Shown: positions 9,660 through 18,081 of the stretch, piece after piece
Position numbering within the stretch: position 1 is the first letter of the stretch
Layout of the letters: every line of letters begins with the position of its first letter
DNA from: Limnobaculum allomyrinae
GTDB taxonomy: Bacteria > Pseudomonadota > Gammaproteobacteria > Enterobacterales > Enterobacteriaceae
Length of the DNA: 64,000 nucleotides
NCBI RefSeq assembly: GCF_016649425.1
Contig: NZ_JADRCR010000001.1
Location: forward strand, 186,001 to 250,000
Direction of reading: 5' to 3'
Notes under the pieces: model-generated
Seen by the model: the letters and a program-made list of their open reading frames with translations, nothing else
What the model was told of the DNA's origin: nothing
Databases searched by the model: none
Made by a program: the position numbers and the translations under genes

Positions 9660-9719
9660 GTTTTATTCCCTCAATGACAGGTGATCTACTCTTTTCGCTA
9701 ACTATTAAATCACTAAGTT

Positions 9720-9736
9720 CTTAACAGGATCTTAAT
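9720..9736 (+). promoter_or_regulatory. PmrA/QseB-type direct-repeat operator
   Basis: CTTAAC-N5-CTTAAT, a direct repeat with the 5-bp spacer used by PmrA/QseB-family regulators (consensus YTTAAK-N5-YTTAAK). It lies in the divergent promoter between the ygiW-like gene and the first qseB-like gene, 100 bp before the qseB start, consistent with autoregulation. Confidence 0.6.
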
Positions 9737-9836
9737 AGAATGAAAATAAAAAATATTTTTGCGTATCCGGCTTCAGGCAATAGCCATACCGGGATTTATC
9801 CTGTAAAAATGGGCCGTTAATCAACAGGAGGACATT

Positions 9837-10499
9837 ATGCGCATCTTGCTTATTGAAGATGATAGGCTGATTGGTGACGGAATCAAATCCGGACTGACTA
9901 AAATGGGGTTCAGTGTGGACTGGTTTTCCGAAGGGAAAAGCGGTCAACAGGCAATTGACGCTGCGCCTTATGATGCCGTTGTTCTTGACCTCTCTTTACC
10001 CGGTATTGACGGCATGGATATTTTACGCGACTGGCGTAAAAGCGGTCACGATATACCGGTACTCATTTTGACCGCTCGTGATGCGCTGGAACAGCGTATT
10101 GATGGGCTACAGCAAGGGGCTGACGACTATTTGTGTAAGCCTTTTGCCCTGACGGAAGTGGCCGCTCGATTGCAGGCGTTGATACGCCGGCGCCATGGTC
10201 AACTTACGCCAACGCTCACCTATGGACATGTGGTGTATGAACCAGCAACCATGAGCGTAACCAGCCATGGCGAACCGGTAATCCTTAAGCCAAGAGAATT
10301 AGCCATTCTGGAGCTGTTTTTACATAATATTGGTCGGGTTTTGCCGCGTCCGCTAATTGAAGAAAAATTGTATAACTGGGATGAAGAGGTCTCCAGTAAT
10401 GCGGTTGAAGTTCATATTCATCATTTGCGACGCAAACTGGGGAATGACTTTATCCGCACGGTACACGGTGTGGGATATACCCTGGGAGAGAAGAAGTGA
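9837..10499 (+). CDS. qseB: OmpR-family response regulator QseB
   Basis: 220 residues. The receiver domain has the acidic pocket (EDD near 8-10), phospho-acceptor Asp in VVLDLSLPG (about residue 51), conserved Thr (ILTARD) and Lys (CKPFA). The C-terminal winged helix ends in [13 protein letters not shown] and [14 protein letters not shown], nearly identical to E. coli QseB. QseB controls motility, virulence and envelope genes and cross-talks with PmrB. The start is preceded by AGGAGG. Its stop overlaps the GTG start of the kinase, so the two are translationally coupled. Confidence 0.92.
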   Translation: MRILLIEDDRLIGDGIKSGLTKMGFSVDWFSEGKSGQQAIDAAPYDAVVLDLSLPGIDGMDILRDWRKSGHDIPVLILTARDALEQRIDGLQQGADDYLCKPFALTEVAARLQALIRRRHGQLTPTLTYGHVVYEPATMSVTSHGEPVILKPRELAILELFLHNIGRVLPRPLIEEKLYNWDEEVSSNAVEVHIHHLRRKLGNDFIRTVHGVGYTLGEKK

Positions 10500-11848
10500 A
10501 AACCCTGAGTTTGAAACTGCGTCTGATCCTGCTGTTTATTCTACTGGTGATGATAACCTGGTCGGTAGCAAGCTTTTTGGCGTGGCGGCAAACCAGTAAA
10601 AATATTGATGAAATTTTTGATACGCAGCAAATGATATTTGCCAAGCGGCTTTCGGTATTGCAGCCAGCCACCATCGGTAATATTTCGCAGCAGCTACCTA
10701 AGACTAAAAAGTTATTGCGCCATAACCGGGGCGCTCAGGATGATGATGCCTTGGCTTTTGCCATTTTTACGCCTGATGGTGAAATGGTATTACACGATGG
10801 TGATAATGGCAGTAATTTTATCTTCAACTATCATCAGGATGGCTTTGCAAATAGCGCCATTAGAGAGGATGACGATTTGTGGCGCATTGTCTGGTTAAAA
10901 ACCGCCGATAATCGCTATATTGTCGCCGTCGGTCAGGAATTGGACTATCGTGATGATATGTTAGAAGATCTGCTGGTTTCACAGCTTAAACCCTGGCTGA
11001 TAGCGCTACCCATCATGGCTTTATTGATGGTTTGGTTGATTACTCGTGAATTAAAACCACTGCGTCATATTGCCGAACAACTTAATCGACGTCAGCCGGA
11101 TGATGCATCAGCGTTAATAACGCCCCGAATTCCCGGAGAAATACAGCCAATCGTTGATGCGTTAAATAAATTATTTAACCGTATTGGTACGATGCTGGCG
11201 CGGGAGCGTCGTTTCACCTCCGATGCGGCTCATGAGCTGCGTAGTCCTTTAGCCGCACTCAGAGTGCAGACAGAAGTGGTGCAACTATCGGGTGATGATG
11301 AAGCAATGCGTCAGCATGCGCTGGCAAACCTGACTGATGGGATAGACAGATCTACACGAGTGGTGGATCAATTATTAATGCTTTCACGACTGGATTCATT
11401 TTCACAGCTGGACGATATACAGCAAATTGAGTGGCAGGCGCTATTACAAAATGCTATTGCTGATATCTATCCTAAAGCTCAGGCTGAAAATATTGATATC
11501 CGTTTAGATATCAGGCAGACACCAACACCGGTTAAGGGACAGCAGCTGTTACTCTCTGTTTTGCTTCGTAATTTGTTGGATAATGCTATTCGCTATGGCC
11601 GACAAGGCAACACTATTATGGTGACGTTAGATAAACATAGTTTTAGCGTGGAAGATGAAGGGCCGGGTGTCAGCGATGAATATTTGCAACGTATCGGTGA
11701 GCGTTTTTTCCGTCCCCCGGGTCAAGAGAAGACCGGTAGCGGGTTAGGATTGTCTATAGTACAGCGCATTGCGCATTTGCATGGGTTGAGCACTAAATTT
11801 AGCAATCGAGATCAAGGTGGTTTTAAAGTTGTGATTAGCTGGCATTAA
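10496..11848 (+). CDS. qseC: Sensor histidine kinase QseC
   Basis: 450 residues starting at a GTG that overlaps the qseB stop (GTGA). Two membrane segments (about 9-30 and 160-180) flank a periplasmic sensor of about 130 residues. A HAMP-like linker follows, then the phospho-acceptor H-box ([19 protein letters not shown]), an N-box ([13 protein letters not shown]) and G-boxes ([17 protein letters not shown]). QseC-type kinases respond to envelope or adrenergic signals and phosphorylate QseB. A second, similar pair follows 45 bp downstream. Confidence 0.9.
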   Translation: MKTLSLKLRLILLFILLVMITWSVASFLAWRQTSKNIDEIFDTQQMIFAKRLSVLQPATIGNISQQLPKTKKLLRHNRGAQDDDALAFAIFTPDGEMVLHDGDNGSNFIFNYHQDGFANSAIREDDDLWRIVWLKTADNRYIVAVGQELDYRDDMLEDLLVSQLKPWLIALPIMALLMVWLITRELKPLRHIAEQLNRRQPDDASALITPRIPGEIQPIVDALNKLFNRIGTMLARERRFTSDAAHELRSPLAALRVQTEVVQLSGDDEAMRQHALANLTDGIDRSTRVVDQLLMLSRLDSFSQLDDIQQIEWQALLQNAIADIYPKAQAENIDIRLDIRQTPTPVKGQQLLLSVLLRNLLDNAIRYGRQGNTIMVTLDKHSFSVEDEGPGVSDEYLQRIGERFFRPPGQEKTGSGLGLSIVQRIAHLHGLSTKFSNRDQGGFKVVISWH

Positions 11849-11893
11849 CCAGTTAATTAATATTGGTAAAACTAATTACACAGGAGCTCCGGC

Positions 11894-12556
11894 ATGAGGA
11901 TTCTGCTGGTTGAAGATGATGAGTTGATTGGTGATGGAATTCAGGTTGGCCTGACTGAATTAGGTTTCACTATTGACTGGTTTAGTGATGGTTTACAGGG
12001 ACAAAATGCGATTCATTCGGCACCTTATGATGCCGTTATCCTCGATTTGAGCCTGCCCCATATTGATGGGTTGGATATTCTTAAATATTGGCGTCAGAAA
12101 AAAATAGACACGCCGGTACTGATTTTAACTGCCCGGGATGCCATAAAAGAGCGGGTCAGTGGATTGCAGTTTGGTGCGGATGACTATTTATGTAAACCTT
12201 TTGCTCTGGAGGAGGTTGCGGCTCGTCTTCAGGCTTTAGTACGCCGTCGTCACGGGCAATTAAGCTCAATCATTCAATATAAAGATATTGCGTTAGATAC
12301 TGCTAACTATGTGGTGACCAAAAGCGGGGAACCCATAGTGCTTACATCCCGGGAATTAAAATTGCTGGAACTATTCTTACTCAGTCAGAACCGGGTATTA
12401 AGTAAGGCGTTGATACAAGAAAAGTTATATTCATGGAGTGATGACGTCATCAGTAATACGGTAGAAGTACACATTCATAATTTACGTCATAAATTGGGTA
12501 AAGACCTGATCCGTACTATTTACGGCATGGGCTATGCCTTAGGCGATGAAAAATGA
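11894..12556 (+). CDS. Second QseB-like response regulator (tandem paralogue)
   Basis: 220 residues, the same length as the upstream QseB and alignable end to end. It keeps the phospho-Asp (VILDLSLPHIDG), ILTARD and CKPFA. The winged helix differs (SNTVEVHIHNLRHKLGKDLIRTIYGMGYALG) and has some residues reminiscent of BasR/PmrA (VEVHIHNLR). The ribosome site is CAGGAG. It starts 45 bp after qseC with no visible terminator between, so all four genes may form one operon. It lies closest to eptA, so control of lipid A modification is a reasonable inference. Confidence 0.88.
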   Translation: MRILLVEDDELIGDGIQVGLTELGFTIDWFSDGLQGQNAIHSAPYDAVILDLSLPHIDGLDILKYWRQKKIDTPVLILTARDAIKERVSGLQFGADDYLCKPFALEEVAARLQALVRRRHGQLSSIIQYKDIALDTANYVVTKSGEPIVLTSRELKLLELFLLSQNRVLSKALIQEKLYSWSDDVISNTVEVHIHNLRHKLGKDLIRTIYGMGYALGDEK

Positions 12557-13899
12557 AAAGATTAAGCCTGCGTACTCGCCTTATCCTGATTTTCACTATT
12601 CTTATTCTGCTTTCCTGGGTTATTTCGTCAGCTATTGGCTATGTAAAAGTTCGTCATCGAGTTCGGCTGGCCTATGATGCAGAACAGATTATTTTCGCCA
12701 AACGGCTGGAGCGCTCCGGATTAGACGATTTGTTGGCGATTCAGCCTAAAAATGACAATACCTCATTTCGTCCCGATCAATTTAAACAAGCCAGGGATGC
12801 GCTCTCATTTGCTATTTTTACCACTGATGGCAAAAAGTTACTGACTGACAGGGATGATGTCCCTGATTTCTTTTACTCTCCAACGGATACTCAGTTAGGA
12901 GAGAAGCCCGAATTCAGAGAAAGTAAGCTATGGCGTGTTTTATGGCTGAAGTCTCAGGATCAGCGTTTTATTATCGCGGTTGGGCAGAAAAATGCCTATC
13001 GGGAAAGGTTGGCGAAGTCGATTTTGCTCGATCATCAGGTTACCCCTTGGGGAACGATGATCCCAATTATGCTGATTATCATCACGCTAATGATTAATCG
13101 TGAATTAGCGCCGCTTAAACGGGTGACTTCTGAGCTTAAACAGCGAAAACCGGATGATGAAACACCGATTGAAGAGAAACGTCTACCGCCGGAGGTTCAA
13201 CCCTTTGTTGATGCACTAAATCTGCTGTTTGCTCGTATTGGCGATATGCTTAAGCGGGAGCGACGCTTTGTTTCTGATGCTGCTCATGAGTTACGCAGCC
13301 CGTTAACGGCTCTTCGGGTTCAAACCGAGGTGGCACAATTAACGGTAAATAAACCTGAAGTACAGAAAAGGGCGTTAAATAACCTGACGATTGGTATCGA
13401 CCGAGCTTCCCGACTGGTGGATCAACTATTAACATTATCCCGACTGGATGCCCAATCCGGTATTCCGGAGCAACAAACCATTCACTGGCAGCCGTTAATA
13501 CAGGATATGCAGCCTGCCTTTTTTGCCAGTGCAAAAGAGCAGCAAATAAATCTGCAGATTAACTATCAGGGTATGCCGCCAGACAGACAGGGAAATGAAG
13601 TTTTGCTGTCATTGCTGATTCGAAATCTGGTGGATAATGCGCTGCACTACACCCCGGCAGAAGGTACCGTCAGCATCACGCTGACCGAACAGCAATTATT
13701 GATTGAAGACAGTGGGCCAGGTGTCACTCAAGAACACTTACAGCGATTGGGCGAACGTTTTTATCGTCCACCAGGACAAACAAAAATCGGCAGTGGTTTG
13801 GGTATTTCCATTGTTAAGCAAATTGCCGAACTGCATGGTCTGGAGATTAATTTCGCCAATCGTGAGGAAGGTGGATTCAGAGTTAGTGTTGAGCTTTAA
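12553..13899 (+). CDS. Second QseC-like sensor kinase (tandem paralogue)
   Basis: 448 residues overlapping the preceding regulator by an ATGA. It has two membrane segments (about 8-30 and 158-178), an H-box ([19 protein letters not shown]), an N-box (LIRNLVDNALHYT) and G-boxes (IEDSGPGV, GSGLGISIV). The kinase core is very like the upstream QseC, but the periplasmic sensor differs, including the stretch RPDQFKQARDALSF, so the input signal may differ. I see no PmrB-type ExxE iron-binding motif in the periplasmic part. Confidence 0.88.
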   Translation: MKRLSLRTRLILIFTILILLSWVISSAIGYVKVRHRVRLAYDAEQIIFAKRLERSGLDDLLAIQPKNDNTSFRPDQFKQARDALSFAIFTTDGKKLLTDRDDVPDFFYSPTDTQLGEKPEFRESKLWRVLWLKSQDQRFIIAVGQKNAYRERLAKSILLDHQVTPWGTMIPIMLIIITLMINRELAPLKRVTSELKQRKPDDETPIEEKRLPPEVQPFVDALNLLFARIGDMLKRERRFVSDAAHELRSPLTALRVQTEVAQLTVNKPEVQKRALNNLTIGIDRASRLVDQLLTLSRLDAQSGIPEQQTIHWQPLIQDMQPAFFASAKEQQINLQINYQGMPPDRQGNEVLLSLLIRNLVDNALHYTPAEGTVSITLTEQQLLIEDSGPGVTQEHLQRLGERFYRPPGQTKIGSGLGISIVKQIAELHGLEINFANREEGGFRVSVEL

Positions 13900-13942
13900 C
13901 GATGATGTAGAGGTTCCGGCAGATTGCCGGTAATAAAATAGT

Positions 13943-13990
13943 TTCCGGCCGTAAGCACAAAGGGTATCTCATTATTGTGCACGGCCGGAA
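13943..13990. terminator. Long hairpin between convergent qseC paralogue and dgkA
   Basis: The outer stem TTCCGGCCGT / ACGGCCGGAA is a perfect 10 bp, and an inner stem GCACAA / TTGTGC continues it. It lies between the convergent kinase and dgkA genes. It is followed by AT-rich sequence on both strands and probably terminates both. Confidence 0.75.
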
Positions 13991-14032
13991 TATTTAAAAA
14001 ATGAAAAGAGACATCAATAAAGTTAGAAAGAA

Positions 14033-14407
14033 TTATTTAAATCCATAGGGTAATAAAACCCCGCCCCATACCAACGCAGCCAGCAGTAATGTTATCAACA
14101 CCGCAGCAGACCCCATATCTTTAGCCCGCCCCGACAATTCATGATGTTCGGTACCAATTCTGTCTACGACAGCTTCAATCGCACTGTTCAGTAATTCAAC
14201 GACCACCACAAGAATCACTGAGCCAATGAGTAAAATTCGTTCAACAGAGGTAATACTCAGCCCACAGGCGATACCGACTGCGGCCAAACATAAAATAGCC
14301 TCCTGACGGAAGGCAGCTTCATTTCTCCAGGCTGCAACCAACCCGGCGCGGGAATATCCGGCAGCATTAACAATACGGGTAATGCCTGTCGCTTGAACTT
14401 TACTCAT
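14033..14407 (-). CDS. dgkA: Diacylglycerol kinase DgkA
   Basis: 124 residues, the usual length, with three membrane helices and the signature ELLNSAIEAVVDRIG. DgkA phosphorylates diacylglycerol to phosphatidic acid in the inner membrane. It starts 32 bp downstream of eptA on the same strand, so the two probably form an operon. EptA takes phosphoethanolamine from phosphatidylethanolamine and releases diacylglycerol, which DgkA can recycle. A similar pairing is known for mcr-3 with dgkA. In E. coli dgkA sits beside plsB/lexA instead. Confidence 0.93.
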   Translation of the reverse strand: MSKVQATGITRIVNAAGYSRAGLVAAWRNEAAFRQEAILCLAAVGIACGLSITSVERILLIGSVILVVVVELLNSAIEAVVDRIGTEHHELSGRAKDMGSAAVLITLLLAALVWGGVLLPYGFK

Positions 14408-14439
14408 AATTTCTCCTGTCCGATCATCAGAATGGTGAG

Positions 14440-16077
14440 TTAACTGGCTTTGCGACAGCTCTGGAACATATCCAGTGTCGCTTGGTATTCCGTTGTCTGA
14501 ATATTGAAAATACCCAACAAAGAGTGAAATAGATTGTCTTGGCTGAATTCGTTCTGTTTTGCCTCTTTGGCTAAACAGCCCTCATCCAGTTTTTGTACCT
14601 GACGATATTCAGCAGAAGTCCACATCAACATAGGTACGTGAGTTTGCTGGCTTGGGGCGATAGCATAAGGTGTACCGTGCAGATACAGGCCATTCTCACC
14701 CAAAGACTCACCATGGTCAGACAGATAAATCATTGCGGTAGCGAATTTATCTTCATGTTTTTGCAACAGACTGATGGTTTTATCCAACATGGCATCAGTA
14801 TAGACGATGGTGTTGTCATAGGTATTACGCAAGCTGGCTACATCACAATCCTGAATATCATTGGTATCGCAGGTTGGCGTAAATTGACGGTACTCTTTAG
14901 GATAACGCTGATGGTAGCTGGGGCCATGGCTTCCCATCTGATGTAAAACAATGATGCCGTCGTTGTCGAGGGTATTAATGTAATCATCCAACTTATACAG
15001 CAAAATATCATCCAGACAGGCGCCATCTTTACAGAGCTCTGGCAGTTTCAAGGTAGTGAGATCTTCATTCGGAACACGATTACACACCCCTTTACACCCG
15101 CTGTCATTATCTCGCCACAGTACATTAACGTTAGCTCGTGCCAGAATATCCATGACATTTTCGGTATGTTTAGCGGTTGATTCGCTGTACTGTTTTCTGG
15201 TCATATTGGAGAACATACAAGGCACAGAAACCGCAGTAGCAGTACCACAAGAGCTAACGTTATCGAAATAGGTGACATTATCCCGTTTCGCTAACTGAGG
15301 ATTGGTATTACGTGAATAACCACCTAAAGAGAAGTTCTCTGCTCTGGCGGTTTCTCCCAGAACTAACACCAGTAACGTTTTTTTAGGTTGCTGTGTGATT
15401 AATGGGCCTTTATGGGCGTCAAGACCAATTTGCTCAAACGGTTTACGGGAGTCGATATAGTTAGACAGATTATTGACCAGACTACCAATAACGTTAGAAG
15501 GGGTCAGCAGTTTAACCATATCTTTATTGTTGCGGAAAAATGGCGCGTAATCTTTATAGAAAAACAGCGCGATTAACACAATCACCAGTGATGAAACGAT
15601 GATGTTTGTCGCTCTTACCCACACAAAACGCCAACAGCTGCGAGAGGGAGTGATCTTTGTCCATGCCACAATGAGGGCAGGAATGATGCCAATTAGTGTA
15701 AACCACAACACCATTTTGAACGAGAACAGGTCAAGGGCTTCATGGAGATTAGTTTCCAGCGCATTTTGTGTCATATTTCTGTCAATTACCGTATTAAAGC
15801 TATACATAAAGTAATTAACGGCAGCACCAGCTAAAATGAAGATAATAGCGACAGGTTTACGGAGATAAGGAAGCAGCAGTAAGCTAAAGATGACATTCAG
15901 ACAGCAAAATAATAGAACCGGCATAGATGCGGAAAAAATAATATTGCGCAGGGAGTCCGGCTCGATGATTTGCCATGCCCGATAAAAGAAACGGGTATTC
16001 TGAACAAAGGTGATAAACAGCGTAACGGTAATTACAAATAGAATATCATTACATTTTAGCCGAGCAACTTTTCTCAT
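14440..16077 (-). CDS. eptA: Lipid A phosphoethanolamine transferase EptA
   Basis: 545 residues: an N-terminal domain with five membrane helices, then a periplasmic alkaline-phosphatase-like domain. Visible features are the nucleophile Thr in GETARAENFSLGGY and the metal-binding/acceptor region (YLSDHGESLGENGLYLHGTPYAIAP). Several paired cysteines (for example CGTATAVSVPC, CKGVC) are typical of the family's disulfides. EptA adds phosphoethanolamine to lipid A phosphates and gives polymyxin resistance. A PmrA-type operator lies upstream and dgkA follows, so induction by the neighbouring two-component systems is likely. Confidence 0.93.
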   Translation of the reverse strand: MRKVARLKCNDILFVITVTLFITFVQNTRFFYRAWQIIEPDSLRNIIFSASMPVLLFCCLNVIFSLLLLPYLRKPVAIIFILAGAAVNYFMYSFNTVIDRNMTQNALETNLHEALDLFSFKMVLWFTLIGIIPALIVAWTKITPSRSCWRFVWVRATNIIVSSLVIVLIALFFYKDYAPFFRNNKDMVKLLTPSNVIGSLVNNLSNYIDSRKPFEQIGLDAHKGPLITQQPKKTLLVLVLGETARAENFSLGGYSRNTNPQLAKRDNVTYFDNVSSCGTATAVSVPCMFSNMTRKQYSESTAKHTENVMDILARANVNVLWRDNDSGCKGVCNRVPNEDLTTLKLPELCKDGACLDDILLYKLDDYINTLDNDGIIVLHQMGSHGPSYHQRYPKEYRQFTPTCDTNDIQDCDVASLRNTYDNTIVYTDAMLDKTISLLQKHEDKFATAMIYLSDHGESLGENGLYLHGTPYAIAPSQQTHVPMLMWTSAEYRQVQKLDEGCLAKEAKQNEFSQDNLFHSLLGIFNIQTTEYQATLDMFQSCRKAS

Positions 16078-16135
16078 AAATGACTATCTCTGAAAATTAA
16101 TAGTTTGCGAATAGTCTGTAGTTAATCAGCTAATC

Positions 16136-16160
16136 CTTAATCAATTATTAAGTGATTAAG
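16136..16160 (-). promoter_or_regulatory. Candidate PmrA/QseB-type operator upstream of eptA
   Basis: Read in the eptA direction: CTTAAT-CA-CTTAAT-N5-ATTAAG. The second and third elements form a PmrA-type direct repeat with 5-bp spacing and one mismatch; the first is an extra half-site. The 16136-16152 part is also a perfect inverted repeat. It lies 59-83 bp before the eptA start. Confidence 0.5.
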
Positions 16161-16324
16161 TGTAGATGTTATAAGGGAAAAAATGTTCCTTGAATTCGTT
16201 ACCTGATAGATATTTACTCATTGAAATTATTAAAGTTATTCAATGTCATTAATTTATCTTTATTATTGAAATATTTTGATACTATATTTAGAACAAGGCT
16301 TTTAATACAAAACAGAGGCAATAA

Positions 16325-16984
16325 ATGGAATCTGGTATTGAAGAACGTGAACTGACCAACTTAAAAAGAAGAAAATATAATCTTCTGATTAAGCAGGCGA
16401 TGAAATTATTTGAAAAAGGCGCTTTTCCCACCGTAACAGAATTAGCCACAGAAGCGCAGGTTTCCAGAGCAACGGCCTATCGCTATTTCCCAACTCAAAG
16501 TGACCTGATTTCTGCCGTAGTGGATGAAAGTCTTAAGCCCATCATTTTATGGCAGCCAGAGCAAACCAGAGTTGAAGAACGGGTTAATGAGTTATTGAGT
16601 TTTGCCTATCCGCAAATGTTTAAGCATGAAGGTGCATTACGTGCAGCATTATTGCTATCTTTACAACAGTGGGCTGAAGAACGGGCTTCATTGTTTAAAT
16701 CAGAAGCGGATGATGCAGTAGACGTAACCACTAAACGAGAAAAATTGGTCAGAGGTCATCGTAAACAGATCCTTAAGCAGGTTACAGCACCACTTAATGA
16801 TGAGCTGCCTGCGGAACTGGTAGAAAAGGTAAACCACGCCTTGTCGGTTATTTATGGTTCCGAAGTATTTATGGTCTTGAAAGATATCTGGCAGTTAGAA
16901 AATGATGATGTTCAGGCGGTAACACAATGGATAGCGAAAGCAATATTGAATCAAGCCAGAGCCGATGCAGAACAGATAGAGTAG
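16325..16984 (+). CDS. TetR-family transcriptional regulator
   Basis: 219 residues. The N-terminal helix-turn-helix (FPTVTELATEAQVSRATAYRYFPTQSDLISAVVDE) is typical of TetR proteins, and a divergent all-helical ligand domain follows. It is divergent from eptA and upstream of the convergent mntP. No obvious partner gene lies beside it, so target and ligand cannot be named. Confidence 0.88.
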   Translation: MESGIEERELTNLKRRKYNLLIKQAMKLFEKGAFPTVTELATEAQVSRATAYRYFPTQSDLISAVVDESLKPIILWQPEQTRVEERVNELLSFAYPQMFKHEGALRAALLLSLQQWAEERASLFKSEADDAVDVTTKREKLVRGHRKQILKQVTAPLNDELPAELVEKVNHALSVIYGSEVFMVLKDIWQLENDDVQAVTQWIAKAILNQARADAEQIE

Positions 16985-17050
16985 TGAATAAAAGATAGAT
17001 AACGGCATATATATCAGGATAAATCGGCGGGAATCGCTAACGGCCGTTAA

Positions 17051-17076
17051 TATCGCCCATGTGTGGATGGGCGATA
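17051..17076. terminator. Hairpin between convergent TetR and mntP genes
   Basis: Perfect 10-bp inverted repeat TATCGCCCAT / ATGGGCGATA with a 6-base loop, 20 bp after the mntP stop. The T-run is poor. Probably a bidirectional terminator. Confidence 0.6.
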
Positions 17077-17095
17077 ATTGCTGTCAGGTTGAGCG

Positions 17096-17665
17096 TTAAG
17101 CAGCCCATTCCAAATGTTCAAATAAGATATTAATACCAATACCAATCAGGATTATTCCACCAATAATTTCGGCACGTTTACCAAGAATAGGGCCGATAAA
17201 ACGACCCAGCATCATTCCCAGCGTTGCCATAATCATCGTCGCCAGGCCAATGGCCATTGCAGTATGAATAATATTCACCTGTAGCAGGGCAAGACCAACG
17301 CCAACCGCCATAGCATCCAGACTGGTAGCAAAAGCGGTAGTAACAAGGATTAAAAAGGAGTGACGGCGTAGTTTTGGCGCATCGGCTTCCGGTTGTTTGA
17401 AGCCTTCAACAATCATGCGACATCCCAGAATGAACAGGAGGGTGAAGGCAACCCAATGATCCCATTCGGTAATATATTGACCAGCAACCAGCCCAATCCC
17501 CCAACCAATTAATGGTGTAATAGCTTCGATGCAGCCAAAGATGAGTCCTGTGCGGAATGCTTCTCTGAAACGAGGTTTGTGCAGAATTGCGCCTTTACCT
17601 ACGGAAGCTGCAAAAGCGTCCATAGACATACCAAAAGCAAGGATAAGTGTTGCAGAAATGTTCAC
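17096..17665 (-). CDS. mntP: Manganese efflux pump MntP
   Basis: 189 residues, six membrane helices, starting at a GTG ([20 protein letters not shown]) that matches the E. coli MntP start. The open frame runs 17 codons further upstream but that part lies in the riboswitch expression region. Acidic residues in the two MSMDAFA and TSLDAMAVG repeats are the expected metal ligands. MntP exports Mn2+ across the inner membrane. It is preceded by a yybP-ykoY manganese riboswitch. Confidence 0.93.
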   Translation of the reverse strand: MNISATLILAFGMSMDAFAASVGKGAILHKPRFREAFRTGLIFGCIEAITPLIGWGIGLVAGQYITEWDHWVAFTLLFILGCRMIVEGFKQPEADAPKLRRHSFLILVTTAFATSLDAMAVGVGLALLQVNIIHTAMAIGLATMIMATLGMMLGRFIGPILGKRAEIIGGIILIGIGINILFEHLEWAA

Positions 17666-17698
17666 TGTTAGTTTCTCCGGCCGGGGCTCCTCATATAC

Positions 17699-17735
17699 AT
17701 ATTGCACACCTCCCAACCTACAGTGTGTGCAATAT
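17699..17735 (-). promoter_or_regulatory. Expression-platform hairpin of the mntP leader
   Basis: Arms ATATTGCACAC and GTGTGCAATAT form an 11-bp stem between the riboswitch core and the mntP ribosome site, about 33 bp before the GTG. It has no following T-run, so control of translation rather than termination is plausible. Confidence 0.5.
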
Positions 17736-17855
17736 GTCTATGGTCTCGCCTACCTGACGGTTGCCTGCACCACGCTGAACCTATGTAGTTCATGCGAGTA
17801 TGTTGATACAGGCGCTTTTGTTGTGTTAACAAAAACCGGCTACTCCCCAATGACG
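17735..17855 (-). ncRNA. yybP-ykoY manganese riboswitch (mntP leader)
   Basis: The minus strand carries the class landmarks: GGGGAGTAGCC at 17838-17848, the ACATACTCGCATGAACTAC segment, and the 3' element GTCAGGTAGGCGAGACC ending near 17742. These match the E. coli mntP leader. By family knowledge Mn2+ binding changes the leader fold and turns on mntP expression. Confidence 0.85.
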
Positions 17856-17928
17856 GCAGGCAGTTTAACACTCGTTCTCAGGATAGCCAAGAATAAATAA
17901 CTCAATAATATCAATGAATAAGGTAAAA

Positions 17929-17943
17929 TGATTCTTATTATCA
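17929..17943. promoter_or_regulatory. Weak Fur-box-like site in the mntP / SDR intergenic region
   Basis: TGATTCT-T-ATTATCA matches the 7-1-7 Fur consensus at 12 of 14 specified positions, with AT-rich flanks. It lies about 75 bp beyond the riboswitch 5' end and could affect mntP, whose E. coli counterpart responds to Fur and MntR. Tentative. Confidence 0.3.
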
Positions 17944-18081
17944 TCTGCGTTCTGGCATTTATATCTGCTACTTATATGAAATAAAAACAATTAATTTTCT
18001 ACACGTTAATATCGTGTCGACGATAGGCTAAAATAAATCATAGCCATAAGATTAAACAAACCAATCAGGTGGGACAAAATT

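Noticed and set aside
18011-18024. Short palindrome ATCGT-GTCG-ACGAT before the SDR gene
   Set aside because: Arms of only 5 bp and no neighbouring regulator that would explain it.
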